A DNA stretch of 64,000 nucleotides from Liolophura sinensis (lineage: Eukaryota; Mollusca; Polyplacophora; Chitonida; Chitonidae), in NCBI RefSeq assembly GCF_032854445.1, contig NC_088296.1, positions 13,492,706-13,556,705 on the forward strand, in the 5' to 3' direction. Each line of letters opens with the position of its first letter. The first letter of the stretch is position 1. The notes beneath the pieces were generated by a model. The model did not search any database. It had not been told where the DNA came from and saw only the letters and a program-made list of their open reading frames with translations. Below are positions 45,558 to 57,070 of the stretch, in pieces. The translations under genes were made by a program, and so were the position numbers.

Positions 45558-45870
45558 AAGTTATTTCACAACAAATTTATTAGCTTTAACAAGAACAGAT
45601 AATAAGACTTATACAAATTCTAAAGTACTTCAGTTTAACAAGAAAGGATAGCAGTATCTATACAATTACTAAAGTACTTACGGTGTCAAGTCCAAACGGA
45701 CGCATAAATTCCACAATATATACCACACAGGCATAAATGCTCCGAGGCAAATTCACAAGATGGAAAATCCACAGTATAACTGAGTGTATGACGAAATATA
45801 CACAAAATTCCACAGACGGGGTCCGTATACTAATAAGCACTGTGTACACAAGAGCACGAGTTAAGCATAC
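45558..45870 (-). repeat. LTR-like dispersed repeat, minus copy
   Basis: The reverse complement of 13720-13990 with moderate divergence (for example GTCCAAACGGACGCAT pairs with ATGCGTCCGTTTGGAC). It sits between the two copies of the 44840/46110 duplication. Confidence 0.6.
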
Positions 45871-46109
45871 AAGTTCAGACTGAACAAATTAACTCAACAT
45901 ATTGCTCTTAATGCCAAATGCACTGGCTTATAACAGACAAATTCAGTGTATGGGAGAAGGACCGGGATGCAACCAGCCGTGACCAACTGTGTCATAAGAG
46001 AATACCTCCCCCGGTGGTAATGTTTGACCACCATTCGAGACGAAGTTCGTATTCTCTGGCGCTCTGCTTCATGAATTCATGTCTCTAATTCCTCTTAATC
46101 TGTTGCTAG

Positions 46110-46470
46110 GACTGTAAATTCTTCGTGTTGAATTAGATAGTCTCTTTGGACATATGAGTAGTTGCAATCAAAGCGCAAACGAGATACATATTTTGTTATC
46201 GACAACTGATATTCTAGCATGGTACACGATTTGAATACTAATTTCATTCAGTGGCTTGGAACATACCTTGCGTCTTTCGAACTTCACTGAAAACCGCTGA
46301 CTGCTTCTCTAAGCGGGAATTAGTTTTCATATCATACTTTATGTGCTTTCTTTTTCTTGGGTGGTTTGTGATTAGCCTCGAAATTATTCACCTTAAACGT
46401 CCTTAACTGGTGTAGCATTGGTACGGGAATGTCTATGTTTTGACTAGATTTAAAGCGACCAATTAGTTCG
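46110..46470. repeat. Direct duplication, second copy
   Basis: Diverged copy of 44840-45240, same orientation, about 1.27 kb away. Confidence 0.65.
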
Positions 46471-46479
46471 ACACAAACC

Positions 46480-48480
46480 GCTGTCGGTGTTGACGCTGTA
46501 TTTGTTGCGGGCCGGTAAGCTGCATATTATCAATTATAGTTCACGTTTCATATTTTACACCATATAAACCTACTTCTAGTGTTTTGTAGATTATAGACAA
46601 GTGTTTTAAAATATTGTGGTTTTTAAATTTTAACTCGCCTGGTTCACTTATACGATTCTGAACCTCTGTCTGCCTTACTATAGACAATACTGCAACAGGC
46701 AAAATAGCTGAAATATTGGCGACGCTGTGGTAAACAATCAGCAGTTAGAAATTATTTTAGCTTAACATGGCGCTTGGCATGCCTTGTTTTTTCACACCTC
46801 GGTCACCTCACAAGACAATGGATCAATACCATTTATGGTTATTGTGTGTCTTGGCTGTAAGGCTGCCTGGACAATTTCAGACCTGTGGCCGTACACAGTC
46901 ACAGTACTTTCCCATCAGGCCTAACCTTACGTGCAACATTCTCCCATTGTAACCGCTAGACACAACGTGGAAATAAGGACAGCATGATTTTCTGAAAATT
47001 GTTTCTTGATCAAGGGCCTAGGCTCTGATTTAGTTTCTTTGTAATTGAGTTTTAATATGGTTTTGTGTTCTACGAAAAATGGTAAATCAGAACTGTATCC
47101 ATGTTATATCTTAACAGTCGTCGATCCATTTTCTGGAGTATACAATTAGATACAATAAAAAAACAATCTTGGAACCGCATCAGCTGGAAATGTTCATTAA
47201 TGAAAAACTTGGCTTTTCAACCAAGCATCGTGCTTCTTGCAAACTGCTACATGTGGAACCAATGGCTGGCAGGCTGACATAGGCTTGGATGATGGGATGG
47301 GGAAAGCTACATAGTAGGGGTCAAAACATTGTCATGGAACATAAAAGGAGCCAGCAATGGGTGTAGAAGGAACCAAAAGATAAAAGCAGGCAAGCTATTA
47401 TTGGTGTTTACAGACAAGCCTTCTTCACCGGTGAACATAAACAAAGGTACGACCGGGTCGCTTTCTGTAAGGTAGCCTATTATGCACTTGCGTTTAATCG
47501 CAACTGTTCATTTATCAAGCGTGGCAGTCTAATTGATCACGATGAATATCCTTGCCCTAGCTCCGGGCTAAGCAGAATTACAGGTTTCTTGAGTACAGAA
47601 TTTATTACCATTGACATGATAATAGACATGTAAATTCAAAATGAAGCAACCAATTTATTCTCCAAAACAATGCTGACAATAATGGAGTATTTAGCAAAAC
47701 ATGGAATGGAAAAACGTTATCAGACATCAGCTTTTAACCAGAGATACTTCGGGCTGCAGTTTCTCAGTTCCTCTGACAAATATTACTGGATGTCGAGACA
47801 GCTACAGCCCTTCAAAAATATTGTAACATTGTAACTTACGGCATACAGCATTATCCTCGCATGTGTACACAGTAGTAATACATGACACTTTTCATCTACC
47901 ACGCATGTGCTACATGTTAGCTTGATTGAAGTTTTACGACCTACTGTAGAATATTTTAGTTATACAACGGGAAACAGTTGTCGAATGGTGAGAGTATCCG
48001 ACTCGAAATACTGGGATCAAACCCGCAGGCATCTCATACCAAAGACTATTGAAATTCTACTTGTGGCTGTCCCGTTTGGTTTATTTCAAATGACTGTCGG
48101 AATGCAGTAGAACAGATAAGGTCAATGGAAGCAATTTGCGCCAAAATTTTAAATCGCTGAGACGTGACTTTTCTGTCTTTACTATCGACAGCAAAATGAC
48201 AACCTTCCCGCCCATAGACAAAAGCTTGTCTCCACATTACAGTTGTAAGGTTATGTTTCTTTGTCAATAGTTGGACGTGTTTACGCATGTTTTTTTACAG
48301 GATAGGTCAGTGTCTATACATGGGACAATGCATAGTCGTGTGGTGTTATTTTTTACTGCTCAGGACAGCAGTTCTGTGCATATACGGCAATGGTGCAATT
48401 CTGATGTTTGGAAAACTACAACATTGAGAAAACTAAAGGTCAATTAAGTCGAATCGTGTTTGTCTCTTTTCTTGCCCGTT
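46480..48480. other. Upstream of copy D; no EGF exons found
   Basis: I searched for the EGF and signal-peptide exon patterns (CGY, CVC, YC before GTAAG; GLTFGL). None was found here or back to 42 kb. A degenerate tRNA-like SINE lies at about 47925-48065 (GTATCCGACTCGAAATACTG), and a SINE-tail scrap at about 46695-46745. Confidence 0.45.
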
Positions 48481-48483
48481 TAG

Positions 48484-50461
48484 TTACCAAGCCTGAAAAT
48501 ACTACACCGAGTAAAGGAGTAACTAGACCCCAGGGCGATCTGGGCAAGCAACAAGGCAACAATACCAGTATGGCTTATGTTTTTCTGTCATCCACGATTA
48601 TACCTTACTGCCGTTGACCCAACATTTAGTAAACTGTTGGAATTTTGTTTTCCAATCACTCAAATTGTCTTGACCTACCTCCCTAAAGTCGCCGCTACAA
48701 TGGATTATAAACTTATCGATCTGTCATATGCAAACTGTTACACTTAAAAGTAACGAAGGAAAATTATGTTATGCAATTGTTAGAATTACGTCCATGTGAA
48801 AGATCAAACACATTTGCTCATCATTGTGAGTTAGAAGCGCCATTTCGATTACAGAAACGCAACGCATCTAAACATGGCTGTGGATTTGTTCTTTTAAACT
48901 GGGACATTCCATTTAATTCTTCAGAAATATATCTTAATATAAATAGATGTTCAGTATACATCCCATATTTTTGGACATTTTAATTCCCCTCATTGTATAA
49001 CTTGTTTTACAGACGACATTTTAAGGGTGTTTACTATAGCTCTACCTTCAGGATTGGGAGGGGCAATATTAGTCGCTGTTGCTGTCTTCATCGTTATCCG
49101 TGTTCGGTAAGTTTATCGTTGGGCAAAAATAACGCACGTTGCTGAAACAAAGTGCCAATTCTGAAGCTCTTAGCTATGTGGCTTCAGTGAGACACAAGGT
49201 TATTGACACGTTCCTGTTAATAGGCAATGCACGACTAGGATAAGAAATAGGGTCAGTTGTGATGTTTAACATTGTGATGTTTAACATTGTGATTTACCAG
49301 ACCTCAGCTAAGAGAAGTAAGGCTAATAGCTAAGCTAAAAACTGAACTGTAATAAAAGAAGCAGTACTATTGGTGAGGCTCACAAGAGGCATGAAAATAT
49401 GAGTCCAACCCAAAATCTATATCTGTGCCTTCAAATCGTTATCATATAACTGACATGAATTTTATTTAATTCGCTGAAAAGTGTCTCAGGAGGTTTATCC
49501 AGATTGCAACAAAAAACTTCCAAAAAGAAAAAAATATTGTAGGAAGTGAGCACACACGCACATCGATATGCCATTTCCATTTTATCGGCAAGGTGCATGT
49601 ATGAGGAATACACTTGTGTCCTAAAGGCTCTTCAGGGCTCTTGAACTTCAAATGGAAAATATTGGACTCTTTTACAGTTTTAGCATATACAAGTCACATG
49701 GTATTAAGGGGTGTGTAAGTTCCCTCTGTTTCAGCATTTATTGAGTGAAATAAATTATCTAGGAGCTACTTTAAGGGTTTCACACCGTCGCTGCTCATCT
49801 GGATTTTCTCTGTATGCTGTACGTCTTAACTATATTAGTTTCATGCTCTATCAATAAGTTATCATTTATGTCACGAGATGTAATTCAAAAGCGCTTGGGC
49901 ATTATTGCATTGTTGCTCTAACATAGTCTTGGAAAATCTCTGGAGAGAGTCTCTTTGGCAAAAAACTCACGTACAGACGGAAAAGCTTCACAACCTTCTA
50001 TATATGGGAAACAGCTATAGAAAGGAAAGAGTTAAATGGGCGGGAATAATCAAGAGACATAAAGTGCGAAGCTATGAAATCGTAGGTACAAAATATAATG
50101 ACTTGGTTTATTCTGTCGCAGGAAACACCTCCTAAGGGTAACAGAAAGAGAAGAACCTCTGGACGCTGTTCCGCAAGATTCGCATTCCTATGACAACGTG
50201 CCAAATGTTGAATTCGGTCATTCTTATGAGAATGTGGTGAGTTTACCATTATCTGGAGAGAGCGGACCGAGAAACCCAGCTGGTGCAGGACTTGACATGC
50301 TCAGAGTTGATGTTCCCGACCATAACCGTTCCAACACATACGAAAACATTAATGTTCCTACACAGTCACGTAATGACAGTGACACTAACGGACTGTACGA
50401 CTCTCCCAATACATGGGACACGTCAGTTCGCAGACTGTACACAACTCTGGGGCAAACTTAG
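48484..50461 (+). CDS. Receptor copy D: stalk, TM and tail exons only
   Basis: Plus-strand exons: stalk 48484-48567 (84 bp, TKPENTTPSKGVTRPQGD), TM 49013-49106 (94 bp, GGAILVAVAVFIVIRVR) and tail 50122-50461 (340 bp including TAG). Lengths and phases match copies A and B exactly (stalk 84 as in A; TM 94 as in B). AG/GT borders are present. No upstream exons encoding the signal peptide or EGF modules are visible for 6 kb, so this is a 3' partial gene, or has a very distant 5' end. The open, motif-conserved tail argues against long neutral decay. Confidence 0.6.
50122..50461 (+). CDS. Copy D terminal exon: tyrosine-rich cytoplasmic tail
   Basis: Begins Lys-His after acceptor ctgtcgcag. Motifs are SYDNV, SYENV, TYENI, LYDSP and LYTTL, with the stop four residues after the last. 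YENV and YENI match copy B; the penultimate motif has Pro where A and B have Ile or Val, weakening the ITAM-like pair. One extra tyrosine motif (SYDNV) precedes the shared set. Confidence 0.7.
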
Positions 50462-50559
50462 CGTCTCATTAAAAGCTACTCAGTGGTACCAACATATTGC
50501 AGTCTGTATCAGTTATAACGAGAAAAATACTCCCTCCATATACCGAACTGTACAGGTGA

Positions 50560-50715
50560 GTGACATATATGCGCATACGACTCGCTTTGTGTCTTTGGTT
50601 ACTTCTTGCGAGCGAAGTCCCGAGTCAAATCAACGTCAGAAGTTATCAACACAGAAACTAGTTTGTCAAGGGTATTCCATCTTAAATTTCACAAGGGTAC
50701 AACATTCTCTTTCAA
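50560..50715 (+). pseudogene. Reverse-transcriptase C-terminal scrap, 3' of copy D
   Basis: Encodes RFVSLVTSCERS and SNQRQKLSTQKLVCQGYSI, as in 11640-11800 and 44640-44740. It begins about 100 bases after the stop codon, as in copy B, and is followed by CAATAAATATGGAC, which may supply a poly(A) signal. Confidence 0.5.
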
Positions 50716-50729
50716 TAAATATGGACGTT

Positions 50730-53010
50730 GCAGCTCTTTTTTATAACCACGTAACATTCCAGTCAACCCTGAGAGAGAGGTGTATATACACTGTTTCAAT
50801 TAGCGACAACTTTATAACGGGGAGCCATATACTCCCACTTATCCTGGGGTTAGGGCATGCGTTTACTTATAACGGGTTAGATAGATGAACAGCGTCAGTT
50901 AAACCGCGAACTTTCTACATTCTTCAGCTCTCACTGTGCGCTTTAGATTATCTCAGAAAAGGTTAAATGGCCGTGTGAGCCATCTAACGTTTGCCAAATA
51001 CCACTTGTCTTCCACAAATATGAAGTGCATATCTGTAAGTAACATGTCTGAACCAGTCTTAAGTATAATTGAAACAACCTATGTATCTGTGTGTCTGTCT
51101 AAATGTACCTTTCTTGTTTGAATTTTTGATTTTAACTTGTCATAGAACTTACCGCTATCGTTAGAGTGATAATTGTTACAGTATTGAGTTTAGCAAAAAT
51201 GAAGTGAAGAAATAAACCAATGAACGATGTGATGTCTTCAGTCATGAGGGAAGCATAGCCTAGTTTCGCTCCTTTGGAAAACGATATTTATACTGAATGT
51301 TTGCTTGATCAAATTGACTGTATTAGGTTAAATATATTGTGATAACCTTGACCTGAAACTGCTCAGTATTTAAAAAGGACAACTTTATGATCTTCCGTGA
51401 TACATGCATAACTCTTATTAAACAAACATGTAAAACGCAGGATGCTGTAATTACGGCAGTTTTTAATTAGATCTGTGGTAGGTGAGATCTCTATAGCACT
51501 AGAATTAGTGTTTGATCCTGATTGACTGACTATATATGTATATATGTATATTTTTTGTTGTTTAACACCAAAAATGTTCTCATTTTATGATAGTAGTATT
51601 ATGGATCAAGGAACCAAAGTTTCAGGGGGGGGGGGGGAGGGGTTGAGGATGTATAGTACTAGAACAAATGTGGCAATTTTAGCAAGGATCGTGCGTTTAA
51701 GTACATGGACGTACATAAAGGAACCAGTGACGTTGGTACTGGATGCAAATGTGTAAGAGGAAAACATCGCTAAATACAAAGTATGTATACCTGTTGAGCA
51801 CAAATGTGATATTGTGTTCAATAATTGTATTTTTAGACAGTGTTACATAACTACTCTCGTTAGTATTTTGGAACTGTTCATTGGATATCAGTCTGTTGGT
51901 ATCGAGAGAAATAAAGTTGCACCCAATGTGTTTAAATTCCGAAACATTGCACGTGTAATTGTAACGGAAGAACTCTATCTACCTCACTGTATGACCCTGA
52001 ATTTTCTCTACAACCGCTCGTCTGAATCACCGTATCGACCTGGATACGATAGCTGACACAATCTGGCAGAACAACGCAGTGTGATGATGTATTTGTTATA
52101 CCATCACAAAATTACGGAAAATACACCGAATCTCTAACAACAACGCTGGTGCGCCCCTCTTGCTCATTGGAGCGGGGATTCGTCGATTGTCTTTAATCCT
52201 CGTAAAGCTTAAATTAGGTCAACACGCTCACACGTCTCAAACTCGAGCGATGACAGTGCGTACCCTGTGAACAAAAAGTTAGTTAGTCCTTAAATAAATA
52301 AATTTTCTTAGTCATCAAGCAATAGCTAGTCATTCCATTGGTGAAATCTGCGTAAAATATTTCCGAACTGCCGTAGACGGATTATTAACGCAAACATGCT
52401 TTTCATACAACCAATCTTCGCCCTAGGGGTACAAAAATGTTCGTAAGGCAAATTTAGCTAACCACTGTACCTAGAATATTAATACCAAGACTTGGGTTAC
52501 TTCAAATTGCCTTTATTTCTTTCAATTTTAGGATAAAGCCTCATGCGAGAATGGGAAATTTCGAAAATATATTACAACGACAGGCCAAAATTTTAAGCAG
52601 AAGCTTACGAACATAGGAGCCACCAGGAGTAATGTGGCTTTGCGAAATCAGCCTCTAACTTAAACACATCTGAAATTTACTACGCATGACTTCCCCAAAC
52701 CTCTCGGTCCATTTTGTCTGTCGCTCTTCATCTCGAATTTCACCTTGCATCGCTGACTCTTCTTTCTAATTTTGGCATGGTGCGCAGTTTGCTCTAATTC
52801 GTTACTGCAGTACTTCTGTAAAAACAGTAGGACCTACAAATTTTCCCAAGCCATGTTAGGAGTGTGGAAATAGAAAACGCATTACATCCATGTAGCTCAC
52901 TGTCTTTGGGATATAGGCGCGACAAGGCTACATGCATGCTGTGGTGCATTTTAGACCCATTTAGTGTTGCTGAAAATTTGACATTAAGGAGGTGTAGAAG
53001 GCAGGGTCAA
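50730..53010. other. Intergenic sequence, nothing recognised
   Basis: AT-rich, with a run of G at 51627-51639. No supported exons or elements seen. Confidence 0.4.
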
Positions 53011-53014
53011 GTTA

Positions 53015-55400
53015 GCCAGAGTACACAAAACCTACATTCATGGGATCTCCAAACAGGCTCAGTAATAATAAATCAACCCTAAATCCATCAGATCTAAAAA
53101 AAACGGCTTATTGGCAGCACACAGTCCCCACATGCCATCAGAACACCCAAAAGGCAATATAGTAACAGTACACATACCCTAAATCCGTCGGATCTCCAAA
53201 AAAGCTCAATGACAGTACAAAAACCTTACATTCCTGATATCCCCAAAAGGGCTCAGTGAGAGTACACACATCTTTCATCCACCAGTTTTCCAAAAGGGCT
53301 CAGGAAGAGTACACACATCTTACATCCACCAGTTCTCCAAAAGGGCTCAGGAAGAGTACACACATTTTACATCAACTAGTTCTCCAAAAGAGCTCAGTGA
53401 GAGCACACACATCTTACATCCATCAGTTCTCTAAAGGGCTCAGAGAGAGTACACACATCTTACATCCATCAGTTCTCCAAAAAGGCTTAGGGAGAGTACA
53501 TACATATTACATCCATCAAATCTCCAAAAAAGCTTAGGGAGAGTACACACACCCTACATCCCTCAGATCTTCAAAAAGGCTTAGGGATTGTACATAAACT
53601 TTATATCCATCAAATCTCCAAAATGCTTAGGGATGGTACACAAACATACATCCCTCAGATCTCCCAAAAGGGTTAGGGATAGTACACAAACCTTACATCC
53701 CTTAGATCTCCAAAAAGGCTTAGGGATAGTACACACATCTTTCATCCACCAGTTTTCCAACAGACCTCAGTGAGAGCACACACATCTTACATCCACCAGT
53801 TCTTCAAAAGGGCTCAGGGAGAGTACACACATCTTACATCCATCAGTTCTCCAAAAAGGCTTAGGGAGAGCACACACATCTTACATCCATCAGTTCTCCA
53901 AAATGGTTTAGGGAGAGCACACACATCTTACATCCACCAGTTCTCCAAAAGGGCTCAGGGAGAGTACACATATGTTACATCCATCAGTTCTCCAAAAAAG
54001 CTTAGGGAGAGTACACAAACCTTACATCATTCAGATCTCCCAAAGGGCTTAAGAATGGTATACAAACCTAAATCCCTTAGATCTCCAAAGAGCTTTAGGG
54101 ATAGTACACAAACGTTACAGCCCTTGGATGTCCAAAAAGGCTCAGGGATAGAACACACATCTCACATCCATCAGTTCTCCAAAAGGGCTCTGGGAGAGTT
54201 CACACATCCTTCATCCATCAGTTCTCCAAAAGGGCTCAGGGAGAGTACACACATCTTACACCCGTCAGTTCTCCAAAAAGGCTTAATTAAAGTACACAAA
54301 GCTTACATCCATCAGATCTCCAAAAAGGTTCAGGGATAGTACATAAACCTACATCCCTCAGATCTCCAAAAATGCTTAGGGATAGTACACAAACCTACAT
54401 TCATCAGTCCTTCAAAAGGGCTTAGGGATAGTACACAAATCATCATGCCTTACATCTCCAAAAAGGCTTAGGGATAGCACACACATCTTACATCCATCAG
54501 TTCCCCAAAAGGGCTCAGGGAGAGTACACACATCTTACAGCCATCAGTTCTCCAAAAGGGCACACTGATGGTACATACATCTTACATCCATCAGTTCTCC
54601 AAAAAGGCTTATGGAGAGTACACACATCTTACATCCATCAGTTCTCCAAAAGAGCTCAGGGAGAGTACATACATATTACATCCATCAGTTCTCCAAAAAG
54701 GCTTAGGGAGAGTACACAAACTTTACATCCCTCAGATCTCCAATAAGGCTTAAGGATAGTACACAAACCTACATCCATTAGATCTTAATAAAGGCTTAGG
54801 GACTGTACACAAACCTACATCCCTCAGATCCCCAAAAGGGCTTTGGGTTAGTACACACATCTTACATCCATCAGTCTTTCAAAAGGGTTTAGGGATAGTA
54901 CATAAACCTTACATCCATCAAATCTCCAAAAAGGCTTAGGGATAGTACACACATCTTACATCCATCAGATCGCCAAAAAATGCTTAGGGATAGTACACAC
55001 GTATTACATGCATCAGTTCTCCAAAAGAGCTCAGTGAGAGCACACACATCTTACATTTATCAGTTCTCCAAAACGGCTCAGCCAGAGGACAGACATCTTA
55101 TATCCATCATTTCTCCAAAAGGGTTCAGTGAGTGTACATATATACTACATACATCAGTTCTCCAAAAGGGCTCAGGGAGAGTACACACATCTTACATGCA
55201 TCAGTTCTCTAAAAGGGCTCAGGGAGAGTAAACACATCTTACATCCATCAAATCTCCAAAAAGGCTTTGGGATAGAACACACATCTTACATCCATCAGCT
55301 CCCAAAAAAATGCTTAGAGACACGTATTACATCCATCAGTTCTCCAAAAGAATCTCAGTGATTGTATTTAAACCTTATAATCATTAGGTCTCAAAACGGT
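53015..55400. repeat. 47-bp minisatellite, about 50 copies
   Basis: Tandem units of the type ACATCTTACATCCATCAGTT plus CTCCAAAAGGGCTCAGGGAGAGTACAC, imperfect. 47 is not a multiple of three, so a plus-strand frame passes through all three readings of the unit every 141 bases. This gives repetitive peptides (YIHQFSK, LTSISSPK, ILHPSVLQK), the longest about 190 codons. I regard these as by-products. Two unit types are visible: CAGTTCTCC, and CAGATCTCC with AGGGATAGTACACAAACC. Confidence 0.93.
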
Positions 55401-57070
55401 TGTCTGACATTAAACTGGTTTCCGATGCATTTCAAGCCGAAGGAATAGTTTTAAGGGTCGCTTTATAAGACCACGAGGTACCTGAGTAGGTTGAAAGTGA
55501 CACCGCCAAGTGTAGGTTAGCTTATTCATACGTAGCAGGTGGTGTTGTGTAATAAAAAATGTGGTAGGGATATGCTTACCGGGTTGACATAGAACGAGAG
55601 ACATACAACAGCATGCATTGATGTAAAGCGATCTCAACACGCAGCTGTAAAGTTCAGGGTCTCTTTTTATCGCAACTTTCAGACCGATTTTCACTCGCTT
55701 ACACCATTCCTTGTGTCTTTTTTTCATCAAGGAATGTGAATAAAAAACGAACAAAGCAAGAAAACAGATATTAAAATTGATTCCATGTGTTTAAATAATT
55801 GAGCGTTAATGCTGGACTCAACACTCCTTTCCCTGATACGATGTTTGTCTGTTTTATGGGAGAAGAAGATTTGACATATCACCATATAAAGCACAGCTCT
55901 TCGATCTGCTACCTACAGACATTTATACGCAAACAGGATTTCAGTAGCGTTTAGTCTATTGTCATTAAACGGCTAAAAACATAATCTGCATAATATACAC
56001 AACGAGAGTGCTCAATTATTCGTCCCTGAAACATTAAAATGTCTCTCTACCCGAGCACAGACTTCGGTACACCTGAATAACTGTGTAGGAGGTCAGTCAT
56101 GTAAACAGGTCTCTCGGCTTGCAGGGGCTCGGTAAGACCTGCAATGCACAGGCCGTATCCATGTAACATGAAGATAAATTTCAGCGTTCAAAACTATGCT
56201 ATGACGTAGTTGTGCAAACATACTAGCAGGTTAACATGCTATTCAGTCATGAATAGATGAAGATCTATATGCGTAAAAGCAACCATTCATTACATGTCAT
56301 GGGAACACATGTAGGATAACCGATGTTATAGGAACACGTGTAGGAGATCCGATGTCATGGGAACACATGTAGGACATCCAAGTGTAAAGCTTCCACACTA
56401 CCCGTATATATTTTTATCCAATGCATGTATATACCGTAATTCACTAGCCATTTAGATACACACAGCTTCATCAGAAATGTACGCACTGAATACATTGCTA
56501 AATATAATACAATAGCGTTGTCTCACTTTTGAGATTTTTACTCTAAAAAAAATACAGAAAGTGGTTAAACCATGTCATTCAGTTTTATCGATGTTTTCCG
56601 TCAACTAAGCATTACTTTAAGCTGTATACAGCAAGAAAGATGATTTCCTTCATTTCCTTGTCGACTTTTATACACGTATTAGAATGTATTTGAATCAGTA
56701 GCCTATTACATATCTCCACGTTACAACGCTCATTATCCACACGTCCAGTGCTGTCAAGTGAAATTAGTTCTGTAGTTAAGCAGCTCTTGACAGTATTTGT
56801 CATCAAACCGATAAACTGATAGATCATATAAATACACCACTAAAGAGGGTTAACCGTGTTGCTCAGTATGTGTCATTCCAACAAGGAAGTAGGGAGTAAA
56901 GAAGATACATACACGAACTAGCCCCGTGGTATACAACATAGTCTATTACAGTGAGAAGTCGTAAAGCGAGGCTGTCAAAATTGTAGAACTTCAGTCTATA
57001 TGCACCTGGATACAGTGACTCGTGCATTTTAAATTTACACAAACGGCTTACACAGCATAAGGTGTGAAAT
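55400..57070. other. Intergenic/upstream region of copy E
   Basis: No supported genes. A short array of three units of about 30 bp lies at 56296-56378 (GGGAACACATGTAGGA-type). Confidence 0.4.

Noticed and set aside
53256-54753. Long repetitive open frames with YIHQFSK/SSPKGL peptides
   Set aside because: Direct by-product of the 47-bp minisatellite; the frame cycles through the unit and has no start context, domain or splice logic.
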